DNA from: Gudongella sp964575895
Lineage (GTDB): Bacteria; Bacillota; Clostridia; Tissierellales; Tissierellaceae
NCBI GenBank assembly: GCA_964575895.1
Contig: CAZNTE010000029.1
Location: 1-30,697, forward strand
Length of the DNA stretch: 30,697 nucleotides
Reading direction: 5' to 3'
In this document: positions 16,582-23,688 of the stretch, in pieces
Layout of the letters: each line of letters starts with the position of its first letter
Position numbering within the stretch: the first letter of the stretch is position 1
Translations under genes and position numbers: made by a program
Notes under the pieces: generated by a model
Databases searched by the model: none
What the model was told of the DNA's origin: nothing
Seen by the model: the letters and a program-made list of their open reading frames with translations, nothing else

Positions 16582-16604
16582 GTATTTATATAACTTAGTA
16601 TAAT
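16575..16604 (+). promoter_or_regulatory. Promoter of the SDR-thioesterase operon
   Basis: On the plus strand TTGTCA (16575-16580), an 18-bp spacer and a perfect TATAAT (16599-16604) form a good sigma-A promoter. Its -35 overlaps the -35 of the opposite promoter. A second TATAAT lies at 16622-16627. Confidence 0.6.
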
Positions 16605-16619
16605 GTTAATTGATATTAT
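16600..16619. promoter_or_regulatory. Candidate operator palindrome
   Basis: ATAATGTTAATTGATATTAT is a 20-bp imperfect palindrome (eight of ten pairs match). It overlaps the plus-strand -10 and reaches the transcription start. It is a plausible site for the MerR-XRE-cupin regulator; a partly similar TATAATGT-ATT stretch lies at 18019-18030, before the regulator's own gene. Confidence 0.35.
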
Positions 16620-16660
16620 GCTATAATAAAATAAATATGTACTTGGGCAATTTTAAAAAT

Positions 16661-16701
16661 AGGTAGTTTTAAATACTGATCACATAAGAATAGAACTACC
16701 T
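16661..16701 (+). promoter_or_regulatory. Leader inverted repeat upstream of the second SDR gene
   Basis: AGGTAGTT (16661-16668) and AACTACCT (16694-16701) are perfect 8-bp inverted repeats separated by 25 bases, in the 5' leader. TTTGTATTGTT follows, which makes a weak attenuator possible; a regulator site is the alternative. Confidence 0.35.
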
Positions 16702-16772
16702 TTGTATTGTTGCAGATGTTAATGTATGAATTTGTTTACATGGGGTTTTATATCATTAAAGGGGTGGATAAA

Positions 16773-17534
16773 ATGACAAAATTTGAAGGAAAAACAGTTG
16801 TTGTGACAGGAGGGGTTTCAGGGATCGGCGAGGGTATCTCAAGGGCTTTTTTGAATGAGGGTGCTAATGTTGTAATGAACGGACTGCCTGGAGAAGAAGC
16901 TGGTCAAAAGTTGTTTTCAGAGTTAGAAAAGATCGGAAAATGCATATTAGTCGAAGGTGATATCTCAAAAGAAAAAGATGTAAATCATCTGGTGGAAACA
17001 GCTACAAATAATTTTGGTAAGGTAGATATTTTTATAAGCAATGCTGCTGCATTTGATTATTATGTGCCAATTTTGGAAACATCAACCGAATTATGGGATA
17101 GGGTTGTGGAAGTAAATTTAAGGGGTAACTTTTTTATATCAAAAGCAATTATTCCTCATATGATAGATAATGGTGGTGGCAGCCTTATCTTTATAGCATC
17201 GATTGCAGGATTAATTGCTGGCCATGGTGGGGCTGCATATACTACAACAAAACATGGATTGGTAGGATTATGTAAGCAAATTACATTTACATACGGTTCT
17301 AAGGGTATTAGGTGCAATACTATTTGTCCTGGGTCCATATATACTCCACTTTCAGGGCCTTTTTTAGATGGCCAGGCTTCACAAATAAAACTGTCCAAGA
17401 CCCCCTATGGGACTTATGGACAAGCCAAACATATTGCAGGGGCAGCTATGTATTTAGCAAGCGATGAGGCGGAATTTGTATATGGTACAACAATGGTGGT
17501 AGACGGTGGGAATATTGTTCGAAAATGGGACTAA
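16773..17534 (+). CDS. Short-chain dehydrogenase/reductase (SDR), second copy
   Basis: The 253-aa product is a classical SDR: cofactor loop TGGVSGIGEG, the NAA motif in ISNAAAFD, catalytic Ser in FIASIAG, and YTTTK for the Tyr/Lys pair. It ends in the usual VDGG segment. The start at ATG 16773 is chosen because AAAGGGGTGG lies just upstream. An in-frame ATG at 16707 has no ribosome site and would add 22 atypical residues. The gene diverges from the HMGL operon and precedes the thioesterase gene. It clearly differs from the SDR at 14450-15277, so two oxidation or reduction steps are likely. The substrate is unknown. Confidence 0.9.
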   Translation: MTKFEGKTVVVTGGVSGIGEGISRAFLNEGANVVMNGLPGEEAGQKLFSELEKIGKCILVEGDISKEKDVNHLVETATNNFGKVDIFISNAAAFDYYVPILETSTELWDRVVEVNLRGNFFISKAIIPHMIDNGGGSLIFIASIAGLIAGHGGAAYTTTKHGLVGLCKQITFTYGSKGIRCNTICPGSIYTPLSGPFLDGQASQIKLSKTPYGTYGQAKHIAGAAMYLASDEAEFVYGTTMVVDGGNIVRKWD

Positions 17535-17580
17535 GAATTGATGTGTTTCTTAAATCTATTACTACATAAGGAGGTTTAAT

Positions 17581-17976
17581 TTGGATTATAATAGCATGCT
17601 AAAAGTTAAAGAAGTCTTTAGCAATGAATTCACTGTAATGAAATCAGACACTGCAGATGCTTCTGGTAATAAAGGTGTTAGTGTTTTATCAACACCTTCA
17701 TTGTTAAAATATATAGAGCTAGGTTCTTCAGCAGAATTATTTAAGTCTTTGCCAGAAGGTTTTAGCCCAGTTGGAACAAGCGTAAGTTTAAAGCATATAG
17801 GAGCTACCCCGGTAAATGGGGTAATAAATGTCGTTTCGACTGTTTTAGATATTACAAATAATAAAATTACTTATAAGTTTAAAGTTTTTCACAGTGACAA
17901 AATAATTGCAAAAGGTGAGTATGAACAGAAAATAGTTTACTTGGATAGTTTTTTAGAAAAGAACAATGCAAAGTAA
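17581..17976 (+). CDS. FlK-like hotdog-fold acyl-CoA thioesterase
   Basis: The 131-aa protein resembles the fluoroacetyl-CoA thioesterase-like (FlK) family: VSVLSTPSLLKYIELGSSAE at the N-terminal helix, PVGTSVSLKHIGATPVNG in the middle, and a C-terminal KIIAKGEYEQKIV strand. Such proteins hydrolyse or bind short acyl-CoA esters. The start is TTG at 17581, with AAGGAGG ending six bases upstream; the first in-frame ATG (17596) lies too far from that site. The gene follows the SDR by 46 bp, without an obvious terminator between. It may remove a dead-end or toxic acyl-CoA in the pathway. Substrate inferred only from family. Confidence 0.8.
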   Translation: MDYNSMLKVKEVFSNEFTVMKSDTADASGNKGVSVLSTPSLLKYIELGSSAELFKSLPEGFSPVGTSVSLKHIGATPVNGVINVVSTVLDITNNKITYKFKVFHSDKIIAKGEYEQKIVYLDSFLEKNNAK

Positions 17977-18015
17977 ATGACTTTCATAAATAATTTAGGT
18001 ATTATTCAATTTTTT

Positions 18016-18024
18016 TGGTATAAT
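18016..18024 (+). promoter_or_regulatory. Extended -10 promoter of the regulator gene
   Basis: TGGTATAAT (TGn plus a perfect -10) lies 33 bp upstream of the regulator start, after a T-run. No convincing -35 is present, as is common for extended -10 promoters. Confidence 0.5.
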
Positions 18025-18056
18025 GTCATTAATATATTTATAAGAGGAGGGGTCAC

Positions 18057-18911
18057 ATGATTGAATCAAATTATGGTTCTAATACTATTTTTTTCAATAT
18101 AAATGAAGTTGCTAAAATTATTGAAGTATCCACTTCAACAATAAGAAATTGGGAAAAAAAAGATCTTTTTACAGCCAAAAGATCAGCTAATTCATATAGG
18201 ATATATAGTTTAAATGATATTGAAATCTTAAAAAGAATAAAACACTACTCAAAAAACTATCAAATGAATTCTCAAGCAATTAAAGATATTCTTATGCCCC
18301 ATATACAGGCGCCTCCTATAATCAAGAATAATTTGAAAAAACCGCCTTCTCACACACCTAGTAGAAAATTATTAGGTAGCAAGTGGAAAGACCATAGAAT
18401 TAAGTTAAATAAAACCCTTGAAGAAGTAGCTCTTGATATCGATATTTCTATTTCTTATCTTAGCAAAATCGAAAACTGTCAGGCTAATGTTTCGTATGAA
18501 GTTATTCAAAAGCTTGCAAGCTACTACGGTGAAAATGTACTCCATTTTTTCGAACCTGAAGAAGAGCAAAATATAATAGTAGAGAAAGGTAAGGGGGAAA
18601 AGCTACAGACTGGACTGCCGGGAGTCCTTATGGAATCTCTTATAGCACAAAAAGATAAAGTTCTATTTCCTATGATGTATTATGTAGAACCGGGATATGG
18701 TTCTATTATGACACAAAAACACAATGGTGAAGAATTTATACATGTACTCAAAGGAGTCCTGGAGATAACTTTGGATGAAAAGGACTTGTATACACTTAAG
18801 GAAGGAGATTCGATCTACTTCAAATCTTCAACTAGCCATAGTTGGAAAAACAAAGATAAGTCAACTGCAAAACTCCTCTGGGTACATTCACCTTTAGAGA
18901 GAAATATATAG
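18057..18911 (+). CDS. MerR-XRE-cupin fusion transcriptional regulator
   Basis: The 284-aa protein has three domains. Residues about 14-65 form a MerR-type winged helix (NINEVAKIIEVSTSTIRNWE, then RIYSLNDIEILKRI). Residues about 107-165 form an XRE helix-turn-helix (LEEVALDIDISISYLSKIEN). Residues about 205-278 form a cupin (HNGEEFIHVLKG, SHSWKN), which usually senses a small ligand. XRE-cupin regulators commonly control nearby catabolic genes; the extra N-terminal MerR domain is unusual. A linker rich in Pro and Lys (about 84-104) joins the two DNA-binding parts. The start follows AAGAGGAGGGG. It probably controls the divergent SDR/HMGL promoters about 1.4 kb away, and perhaps itself. The ligand is unknown. 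Confidence 0.87.
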   Translation: MIESNYGSNTIFFNINEVAKIIEVSTSTIRNWEKKDLFTAKRSANSYRIYSLNDIEILKRIKHYSKNYQMNSQAIKDILMPHIQAPPIIKNNLKKPPSHTPSRKLLGSKWKDHRIKLNKTLEEVALDIDISISYLSKIENCQANVSYEVIQKLASYYGENVLHFFEPEEEQNIIVEKGKGEKLQTGLPGVLMESLIAQKDKVLFPMMYYVEPGYGSIMTQKHNGEEFIHVLKGVLEITLDEKDLYTLKEGDSIYFKSSTSHSWKNKDKSTAKLLWVHSPLERNI

Positions 18912-18919
18912 TAATAAGC

Positions 18920-18944
18920 AAAAAAAAGAAGGCTTACCTTCTTT
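18920..18944 (-). terminator. Terminator overlapping the yycI stop codon
   Basis: AAAGAAGG (18925-18932) and CCTTCTTT (18937-18944) form a perfect 8-bp stem with a CTTA loop. On the minus strand it is followed by a run of eight T. The stem overlaps the yycI stop, so yycH-yycI transcription ends here and walJ must be transcribed separately. It can also serve the converging regulator gene weakly. Confidence 0.8.
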
Positions 18945-19785
18945 AATCTAATTCTAATATAACCTTATAGCCATCTTCAAATTGGACTCGCCATGCAGGG
19001 ACTGCGTTACCTTCCATGGCTTGTTGGTATTCTCCTAGGTAGTCTTGTTTTTCTGGGTCAAAGTAGTAGGAGAGGGAAATATTTGTTATGGTCTTTCCAA
19101 ATGTTTCTTCCATACTTATAAGTTCTAAGATTCTCTTTTGGGCTGAAATGATGGGGTATTCAGTTTCCACTTTATCTTTGATATTAAGCCAAGTCCTTTC
19201 CATCTTTCTAACTTCCCCATCCATTATTCTAAAGGTAGTAAAGCTGTGTTCAATGTATAAATCATCTAGGGTTTTGGTAAAATCTAGAAAGTACCCATCA
19301 TCTGTCTCTTGGGAAAATGATAGTTTCATATCATCTGTATTATATCCCTTTTCTTGCATAAAATTTAGGGCAAGCTTAACAGCTGATTCTAAATTAGAAA
19401 GCTTAGGTCCCTGTGTCTTTGTTTCATTTTCATAAATTATAAGCTTATCATTTATAATTACTAAAGACTCATCTTTTTTATAAATTTCAGTAAGGGCTTG
19501 AGAGGCCTCTATTATTCCTTGGTTTTCAAAAAACATCTTATTTAAATCTTCTGCAACCATATTTTCATATTCCACTATTAAATTAAGCCTACTTTCAATA
19601 GAGTCTGGAATTTGTGCCTTTAGTTTAATGTCTTTTCTCATTAATATTTTCTCTACTTCTTCCCTTAAGTTTGGGCTGGCTGAAAGTGTTTTACTATCAT
19701 CCTTTCCAAAGAAAAAGCTCGCCAAAAAAAGGTTTGTAAAAACAAGGGCTATTATTAAAATTGTCTTTGCTTTAGACCAATCCAT
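18943..19785 (-). CDS. yycI: YycI family regulator of WalK
   Basis: The 280-aa product begins MDWSKAKTI followed by one transmembrane helix (about 7-27), exactly the YycI pattern, and continues as an extracellular domain with a YycI-typical C-terminal QAMEGNAVPAWRV segment. In Bacilli YycI and YycH form a membrane complex that tunes the WalK sensor kinase, which controls cell-wall metabolism. It follows yycH by nine bp, so the two genes are co-transcribed. walJ, its usual downstream neighbour, is about 11.7 kb away here. Family identity is clear; direction of WalK control differs between species. Confidence 0.9.
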   Translation of the reverse strand: MDWSKAKTILIIALVFTNLFLASFFFGKDDSKTLSASPNLREEVEKILMRKDIKLKAQIPDSIESRLNLIVEYENMVAEDLNKMFFENQGIIEASQALTEIYKKDESLVIINDKLIIYENETKTQGPKLSNLESAVKLALNFMQEKGYNTDDMKLSFSQETDDGYFLDFTKTLDDLYIEHSFTTFRIMDGEVRKMERTWLNIKDKVETEYPIISAQKRILELISMEETFGKTITNISLSYYFDPEKQDYLGEYQQAMEGNAVPAWRVQFEDGYKVILELD

Positions 19786-19794
19786 TGTTATTCC

Positions 19795-21218
19795 TTACCT
19801 TTCATAAACTAACTTTCCTGAATATGCGTTAAATGCATAAACCTTGTTATTTGCCTTAATCTGCCAGATTGTAACAAGTCTTTCTCTTTGTTCCATAAGA
19901 CCTGGATCATAATAAGCTATGGTAATATCTTCTATTGAACTTAGGACCTTTTGTATAACACTATCTCCAAGTTCTTCTTTACTTAAAGAATTTGCTTTTA
20001 AATAAGCTTTTTCAAAAAACTCGTAATTTCTATCTATAACATCAAATGAAGAAAGTAAATTATCACTTGCCTGGATTTGGGAAATATCAATATTCATCTC
20101 CCCCCTAAACAATTGCTTATAAGACCTCACTTGGTTGTTAAATACCTCCATTTGAACATACTCATTTACTTCTCTATTCCCAAGTAGTACTGGGATTCCC
20201 CTTACCCTATATTTAAACACAAACCTATAACCTAAGCTACCCTCTGCTTCAATTTCATCTGTTTCTGCCAAGTACATCCCCTTAGCTGAATAAGCTTTTT
20301 TTGATATAAAATCAGCAGCAGTAGAAAGGCTTAAATAGAGGTTTCTATCTTCTACCTTGTTTTCTAAAGAGTGAAAGAACTCAACAGTTCCATTTAAGTT
20401 AAACTTTATTACCCTGTTATCATTTATAAAAATAGTAGACCCGTTACTTTCTACAATTTGCCTTAGGTAATCTTTGTCTTTTTCTAAGAATCTTTGGGCT
20501 AGGGTTTCCATATCTGCCTTAGTCATATTTGCTAGGTCATTTTTAACAAATACTGCTGCTAAGTTATTCCTTATTTCATAGGGAATAAAAATGTTGTTTC
20601 CACCCAATTCAAATATCTCAGACATTGAGTAATAATAATCAAAATCATCATTTTCTTCTATCATTAAAAGGTCATTTCTTACTTCATCTAAATTTATACT
20701 TTCATCATAAACCTTTAAATTATTACCTTCCCCTGAAAAAAAAAAAAAGGTTCCCCCTCACCTAATACTATTGAAATACTTTCAATATAGGGTAGAGCAT
20801 CCGCAATCCTATTTGGTTCTTTTACTTCCCAGGCCATTGCTATAATATTAGTACTCATCTTTTCTGGTAGATAAAATACTATAGATGGACTCTTTTGCTT
20901 ATTCTTATCTAAGCCACCTTCAAGCTCTTGTGTTTTTATTGAAGATGAAGCTAGAATTTTAGAAATTGCAGCCTTTGAAGAGTCCCATAAACCATACTTA
21001 CTTGCATCATAAATTACTGTTGTCTTATTCTTTTCAAAATTAATCAAGTACTTATTAGGCGCTATCATATCTGATAATAAGTAGGAAGATGAATACGTGG
21101 GCTTTATCTCAAAGACTTTAGTAATTCTTTCAGGTAGTTGTATCCATAGTTGCTGGGTCATGGCCAAAGAAGTTCCCACCAAAAAAAGAAGGAGAAGGGT
21201 TTTAAGTTTTTCTTTCAT
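19795..21218 (-). CDS. yycH: YycH family regulator, apparently frameshifted at a 13-T run
   Basis: Two adjoining frames read as one protein of about 474 aa, the expected YycH size. The N-terminal part (21218 to about 20740) has a membrane anchor (MKEKLKTLLLLFLVGTSLAM, then QQLW) and an extracellular domain. The C-terminal part is usually called from ATG 20664, but its frame is open further upstream through SGEGNNLKVYDESINLDEV. The break is a run of 13 T (coding strand) after GEGEP. With 14 T the frames would join through PFFFFSGEGNN. As given, the first frame stops at 20715. Sequencing error, phase variation, transcriptional slippage and true decay are all possible. YycH partners YycI in controlling WalK. 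It lies directly upstream of yycI. Confidence 0.82.
20737..20749 (-). other. 13-base homopolymer in yycH
   Basis: A run of 13 A on the plus strand (T on the coding strand) sits exactly where the yycH frame shifts. Adding one T or removing two restores the frame. Runs of this length are prone to replication slippage, RNA-polymerase slippage and base-calling errors. Confidence 0.9.
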
Positions 21219-21238
21219 CTTATCCTCTCCTTAATTTC

Positions 21239-21739
21239 TTATCTTATCAATGGAATTAATGTCCTTGAAGTGTTAGTCCTAATGTAAGGAAGCCTTATAT
21301 CAGTTCTTACAAGGTCGTATTTATATACTATTATTTCCTTATTTGCTATACCCTCTACTCCAAAATTAATAATGATTTTATTAATTCCTCGAACTAGGTC
21401 TAGTTGCTTTTGGAAAAAACCCATGTTACCCGAAACCACTGAATCAGTACTTATTAAAATATAATCTTCTTCTAAAGGCAAATTATCAAGGTTAAAAGTT
21501 CGTCTTGTTAGATCAGTTGTTCCATATATCTCTATAGTAACTTCTGTTCCAGAAGGTGCTTTCCCATTTATTAAAACTACTTTTTCGCTAGAAGAATAAA
21601 TCTTCTTTTCAGGTTTAATAATATCATATTCAATGCTACTTGCTGTTGTTTGATTAATTGTACTTGTAGCAAAACTTTCTTGTCCAAGACTTAAAAATGC
21701 AAGAAAAAACACAACACTAAAAATTATCTTTTTTATCAT
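21239..21739 (-). CDS. Secreted protein of unknown function in the yycHI operon
   Basis: The 166-aa product has a clear signal peptide (MIKKIIFSVVFFLAFLSLGQ, then an Ala-containing cleavage region near SFAT). The mature part looks like a single beta-sandwich: PEKKIYSSSEKVVLINGKAP and GTEVTIEIYG resemble bacterial Ig-like domains, and LVRGINKIIINFGVEG continues the strand pattern. It has no catalytic motif. The start has AAAGGAGG just upstream. It lies 20 bp before yycH and is probably the first surviving gene of that transcript. An IS lies only 35 bp upstream, so its original promoter or upstream partner may be lost. No family is named with confidence. Confidence 0.7.
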   Translation of the reverse strand: MIKKIIFSVVFFLAFLSLGQESFATSTINQTTASSIEYDIIKPEKKIYSSSEKVVLINGKAPSGTEVTIEIYGTTDLTRRTFNLDNLPLEEDYILISTDSVVSGNMGFFQKQLDLVRGINKIIINFGVEGIANKEIIVYKYDLVRTDIRLPYIRTNTSRTLIPLIR

Positions 21740-21774
21740 TTTATAACCTCCTTTGCCCAGAATATACTTAGCTT

Positions 21775-23514
21775 GTTGCAGAACTCTACAACTCGCTTAT
21801 TCACTGCAATTCTTTCCATTAAAACGGCTGGATTCCCCCCATTTTGGGTATATATATGGTAATGAGTTGTGTATAACTCACACTTAGAATGAAAGGAGAA
21901 TCCTATGCCAATTCCAACTAAACAATTAAGCTTTTCTGATATTTCCACTGATTTTGACAAGCTTTACAATCAAAATCAAAATGATTTACTTTCTTTACTC
22001 GATGAATTTATTGATATCAGCGATTTTATCCCTTTTTCATTTTATCAAAAATATTATTTGAAATTTGGATCTAAAAGAGATTTTTCGCTTGAATCTATGC
22101 TTAGTGCTTTTATTATTAAAAACATCTTATCTATTACATCAATTGATCTTTTGATTACTTTTTTATCTATTTCTTCTGAGCTTCGTAAGTTTTGTGGATT
22201 CTCGAAAGTTCCTCATAAATCTCAATTTTCTAGATTTAAGTCGAATCTTTTAGATAGTCTTAATGATTTATTTAACTCTTTAGTTGACTTTACTGAAGAC
22301 ATATCTAAAGAAGTTAATCCTTTTCTATCATCTATATTAATTACTGATACTACTGGATTTGAAGCCTATGTTACTGAAAACAATCCTAAGTTTTATCAGT
22401 CTCAACTTAAAAGATCCAAGGCTTATTCTAAGTTTTTTAAAAAGAGCAATCCAGATTCAACTTTCGATATCGAAAAGTATGCTCAAAGTCAAATGCCCAA
22501 GCATTCTCTTTCTAATCCTGATGCTAAGCTTACTTATCTTAATGGACATTTTGGATATTTTTTAAAATGTATTCTCTCTACTAATGCTCTTGGTCTTGTT
22601 AGAGATGTTAATTTCTTTGATACAACTAATCATCTCGATAATGATTTAAGGCCTCAGGATATCAAAGATTCATTTGATGCTAAATCTTTAATTCCTGCTC
22701 TTGAAACACATTTTCAATTGCATCCTAATTTTTCATTTAAATATTTTTTAGGTGATTCAGGATTTGATGCTGATGATAATTATGCTTATCTTCACAAAAT
22801 AAATATTATGCCTATTATCAACTTGAATCCTCGTAATTCCAATGATTTACCACAGCCTGACTTTAATGAAATCGGTGTCCCTCTTTGCCCTTATGATCCT
22901 TCTTTACCAATGGTTTATGATGGTATCATTAGAGAAAAGGGGAGAGCTGATAGAATCAAATATCTTTGTCCTAAATCAAAAAGGGTAAATATTAAAGGTA
23001 AACTTCAATATGTTTTAAGTTGTAAAAACCCTTGTACCCCTTCAAAATGTGGTCGTATTAAAAACCTTACTGTACATCACAACTATAGATTTAATACTTC
23101 CATGCCACGAGATAGCCTAAAGTGGCAGAAACTCTATAGACTTAGAACTATTTGTGAAAGATCAATTGCTCAAATTAAAAGTTTTATTCAAATTAAAACT
23201 TCTAAAGTTAGGAATACTGTATCTTTAAAGTCTGATATATTGCTTGCATGTATTTCTCAGCTAATTGCTTTTATTCTTATCTTTAGAACTGGCAATTCAG
23301 ATAAACCACTTGCTATTAAAACTTTAATAGCTTGATTTCTAAATTAAATCGAAAAATTTAACTGGTTAAATTTAACCTTTGTTTCTTTATGTCTTTTTTC
23401 TCTGTATATCTCGTTTTCCTTCAATTATGAAAAAGTTGTTTTATGCTTTTTCATATATTTTTGTTCTTGTATTGTGGATAACTACAGAAATTTCCATAAA
23501 CTACATTCTGCAAC
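21775..23514 (+). mobile_element. DDE-transposase insertion sequence, about 1.74 kb
   Basis: Inverted ends GTTGCAGAA (21775-21783) and TTCTGCAAC (23506-23514) bracket one transposase gene. Similarity between the ends fades after these nine bases. No matching target-site duplication is seen beside them (flanks end in AGCTT on the left and begin TATCT on the right), so the true ends may differ by a few bases or the element may have rearranged. It separates the yycHI operon from whatever lay upstream. Confidence 0.7.
21905..23335 (+). CDS. DDE transposase (IS4/IS5/IS1182-like)
   Basis: The 476-aa protein has an N-terminal DUF772-like region (about 45-125, including KSQFSRFKSNL) followed by an RNase-H-like transposase core. 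The probable catalytic triad is Asp148 in ITDTTGFEAY, Asp284 in LGDSGFDAD and Glu419 in ICERSIAQIK. A cysteine cluster (LCPY, LCPKSK and CKNPCTPSKCG, about 328-382) lies between the second Asp and the Glu and may bind zinc; such an insert is common in IS1182-like enzymes. The ATG follows AAAGGAG. No internal stop is present, so it may be active. The exact IS family is not certain. Confidence 0.85.
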   Translation: MPIPTKQLSFSDISTDFDKLYNQNQNDLLSLLDEFIDISDFIPFSFYQKYYLKFGSKRDFSLESMLSAFIIKNILSITSIDLLITFLSISSELRKFCGFSKVPHKSQFSRFKSNLLDSLNDLFNSLVDFTEDISKEVNPFLSSILITDTTGFEAYVTENNPKFYQSQLKRSKAYSKFFKKSNPDSTFDIEKYAQSQMPKHSLSNPDAKLTYLNGHFGYFLKCILSTNALGLVRDVNFFDTTNHLDNDLRPQDIKDSFDAKSLIPALETHFQLHPNFSFKYFLGDSGFDADDNYAYLHKINIMPIINLNPRNSNDLPQPDFNEIGVPLCPYDPSLPMVYDGIIREKGRADRIKYLCPKSKRVNIKGKLQYVLSCKNPCTPSKCGRIKNLTVHHNYRFNTSMPRDSLKWQKLYRLRTICERSIAQIKSFIQIKTSKVRNTVSLKSDILLACISQLIAFILIFRTGNSDKPLAIKTLIA

Positions 23515-23674
23515 TATCTATCACTAGAAATTTAGATAGGTTAAGACATACTTAATTACTTATACGCAACTGATTACCATCTTAAATATAATTATACTAA
23601 ATAATTGTAAGTCATTACAGACCCAAAGTCTTTACTTCTCATGCACTGCTTACAACAATTAGATCCTAATTACT
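23515..23674. other. Non-coding scar between the IS and the hsdR remnant
   Basis: No gene is seen from the transposase stop (23335) to the hsdR remnant (23675). Bases 23336-23514 are the IS tail. Bases 23515-23674 are AT-rich, without repeats of the IS, and end in a stem-loop. Homology of the adjacent hsdR frame stops near 23764, so 23515-23764 is probably DNA of another origin. Confidence 0.5.
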
Positions 23675-23688
23675 CTAAGCAATGCACG
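23640..23688 (-). repeat. Long two-part stem-loop
   Basis: Outer arms 23640-23652 and 23676-23688 pair over 13 positions in minus-strand RNA (two G-U pairs). Inner arms AATTAG (23657-23662) and CTAATT (23666-23671) pair around a three-base loop, leaving a symmetric four-by-four internal loop. It overlaps the hsdR remnant's stop codon. It has no T-tract, so a mobile-element end or RNA structure is more likely than a terminator. Confidence 0.6.

Noticed and set aside
19088..19435. Plus-strand ORF of 115 codons opposite yycI
   Set aside because: It is antisense to a well-identified YycI and has no start signal.
21736..21960. Minus-strand ORF crossing the IS left end
   Set aside because: It joins IS terminal DNA to the yyc operon leader and opposes the transposase start, so it is a junction artefact.
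21769..23519. Target-site duplication of the IS at 21775-23514
   Set aside because: No matching bases were found outside the inverted ends at lengths of 2 to 8.
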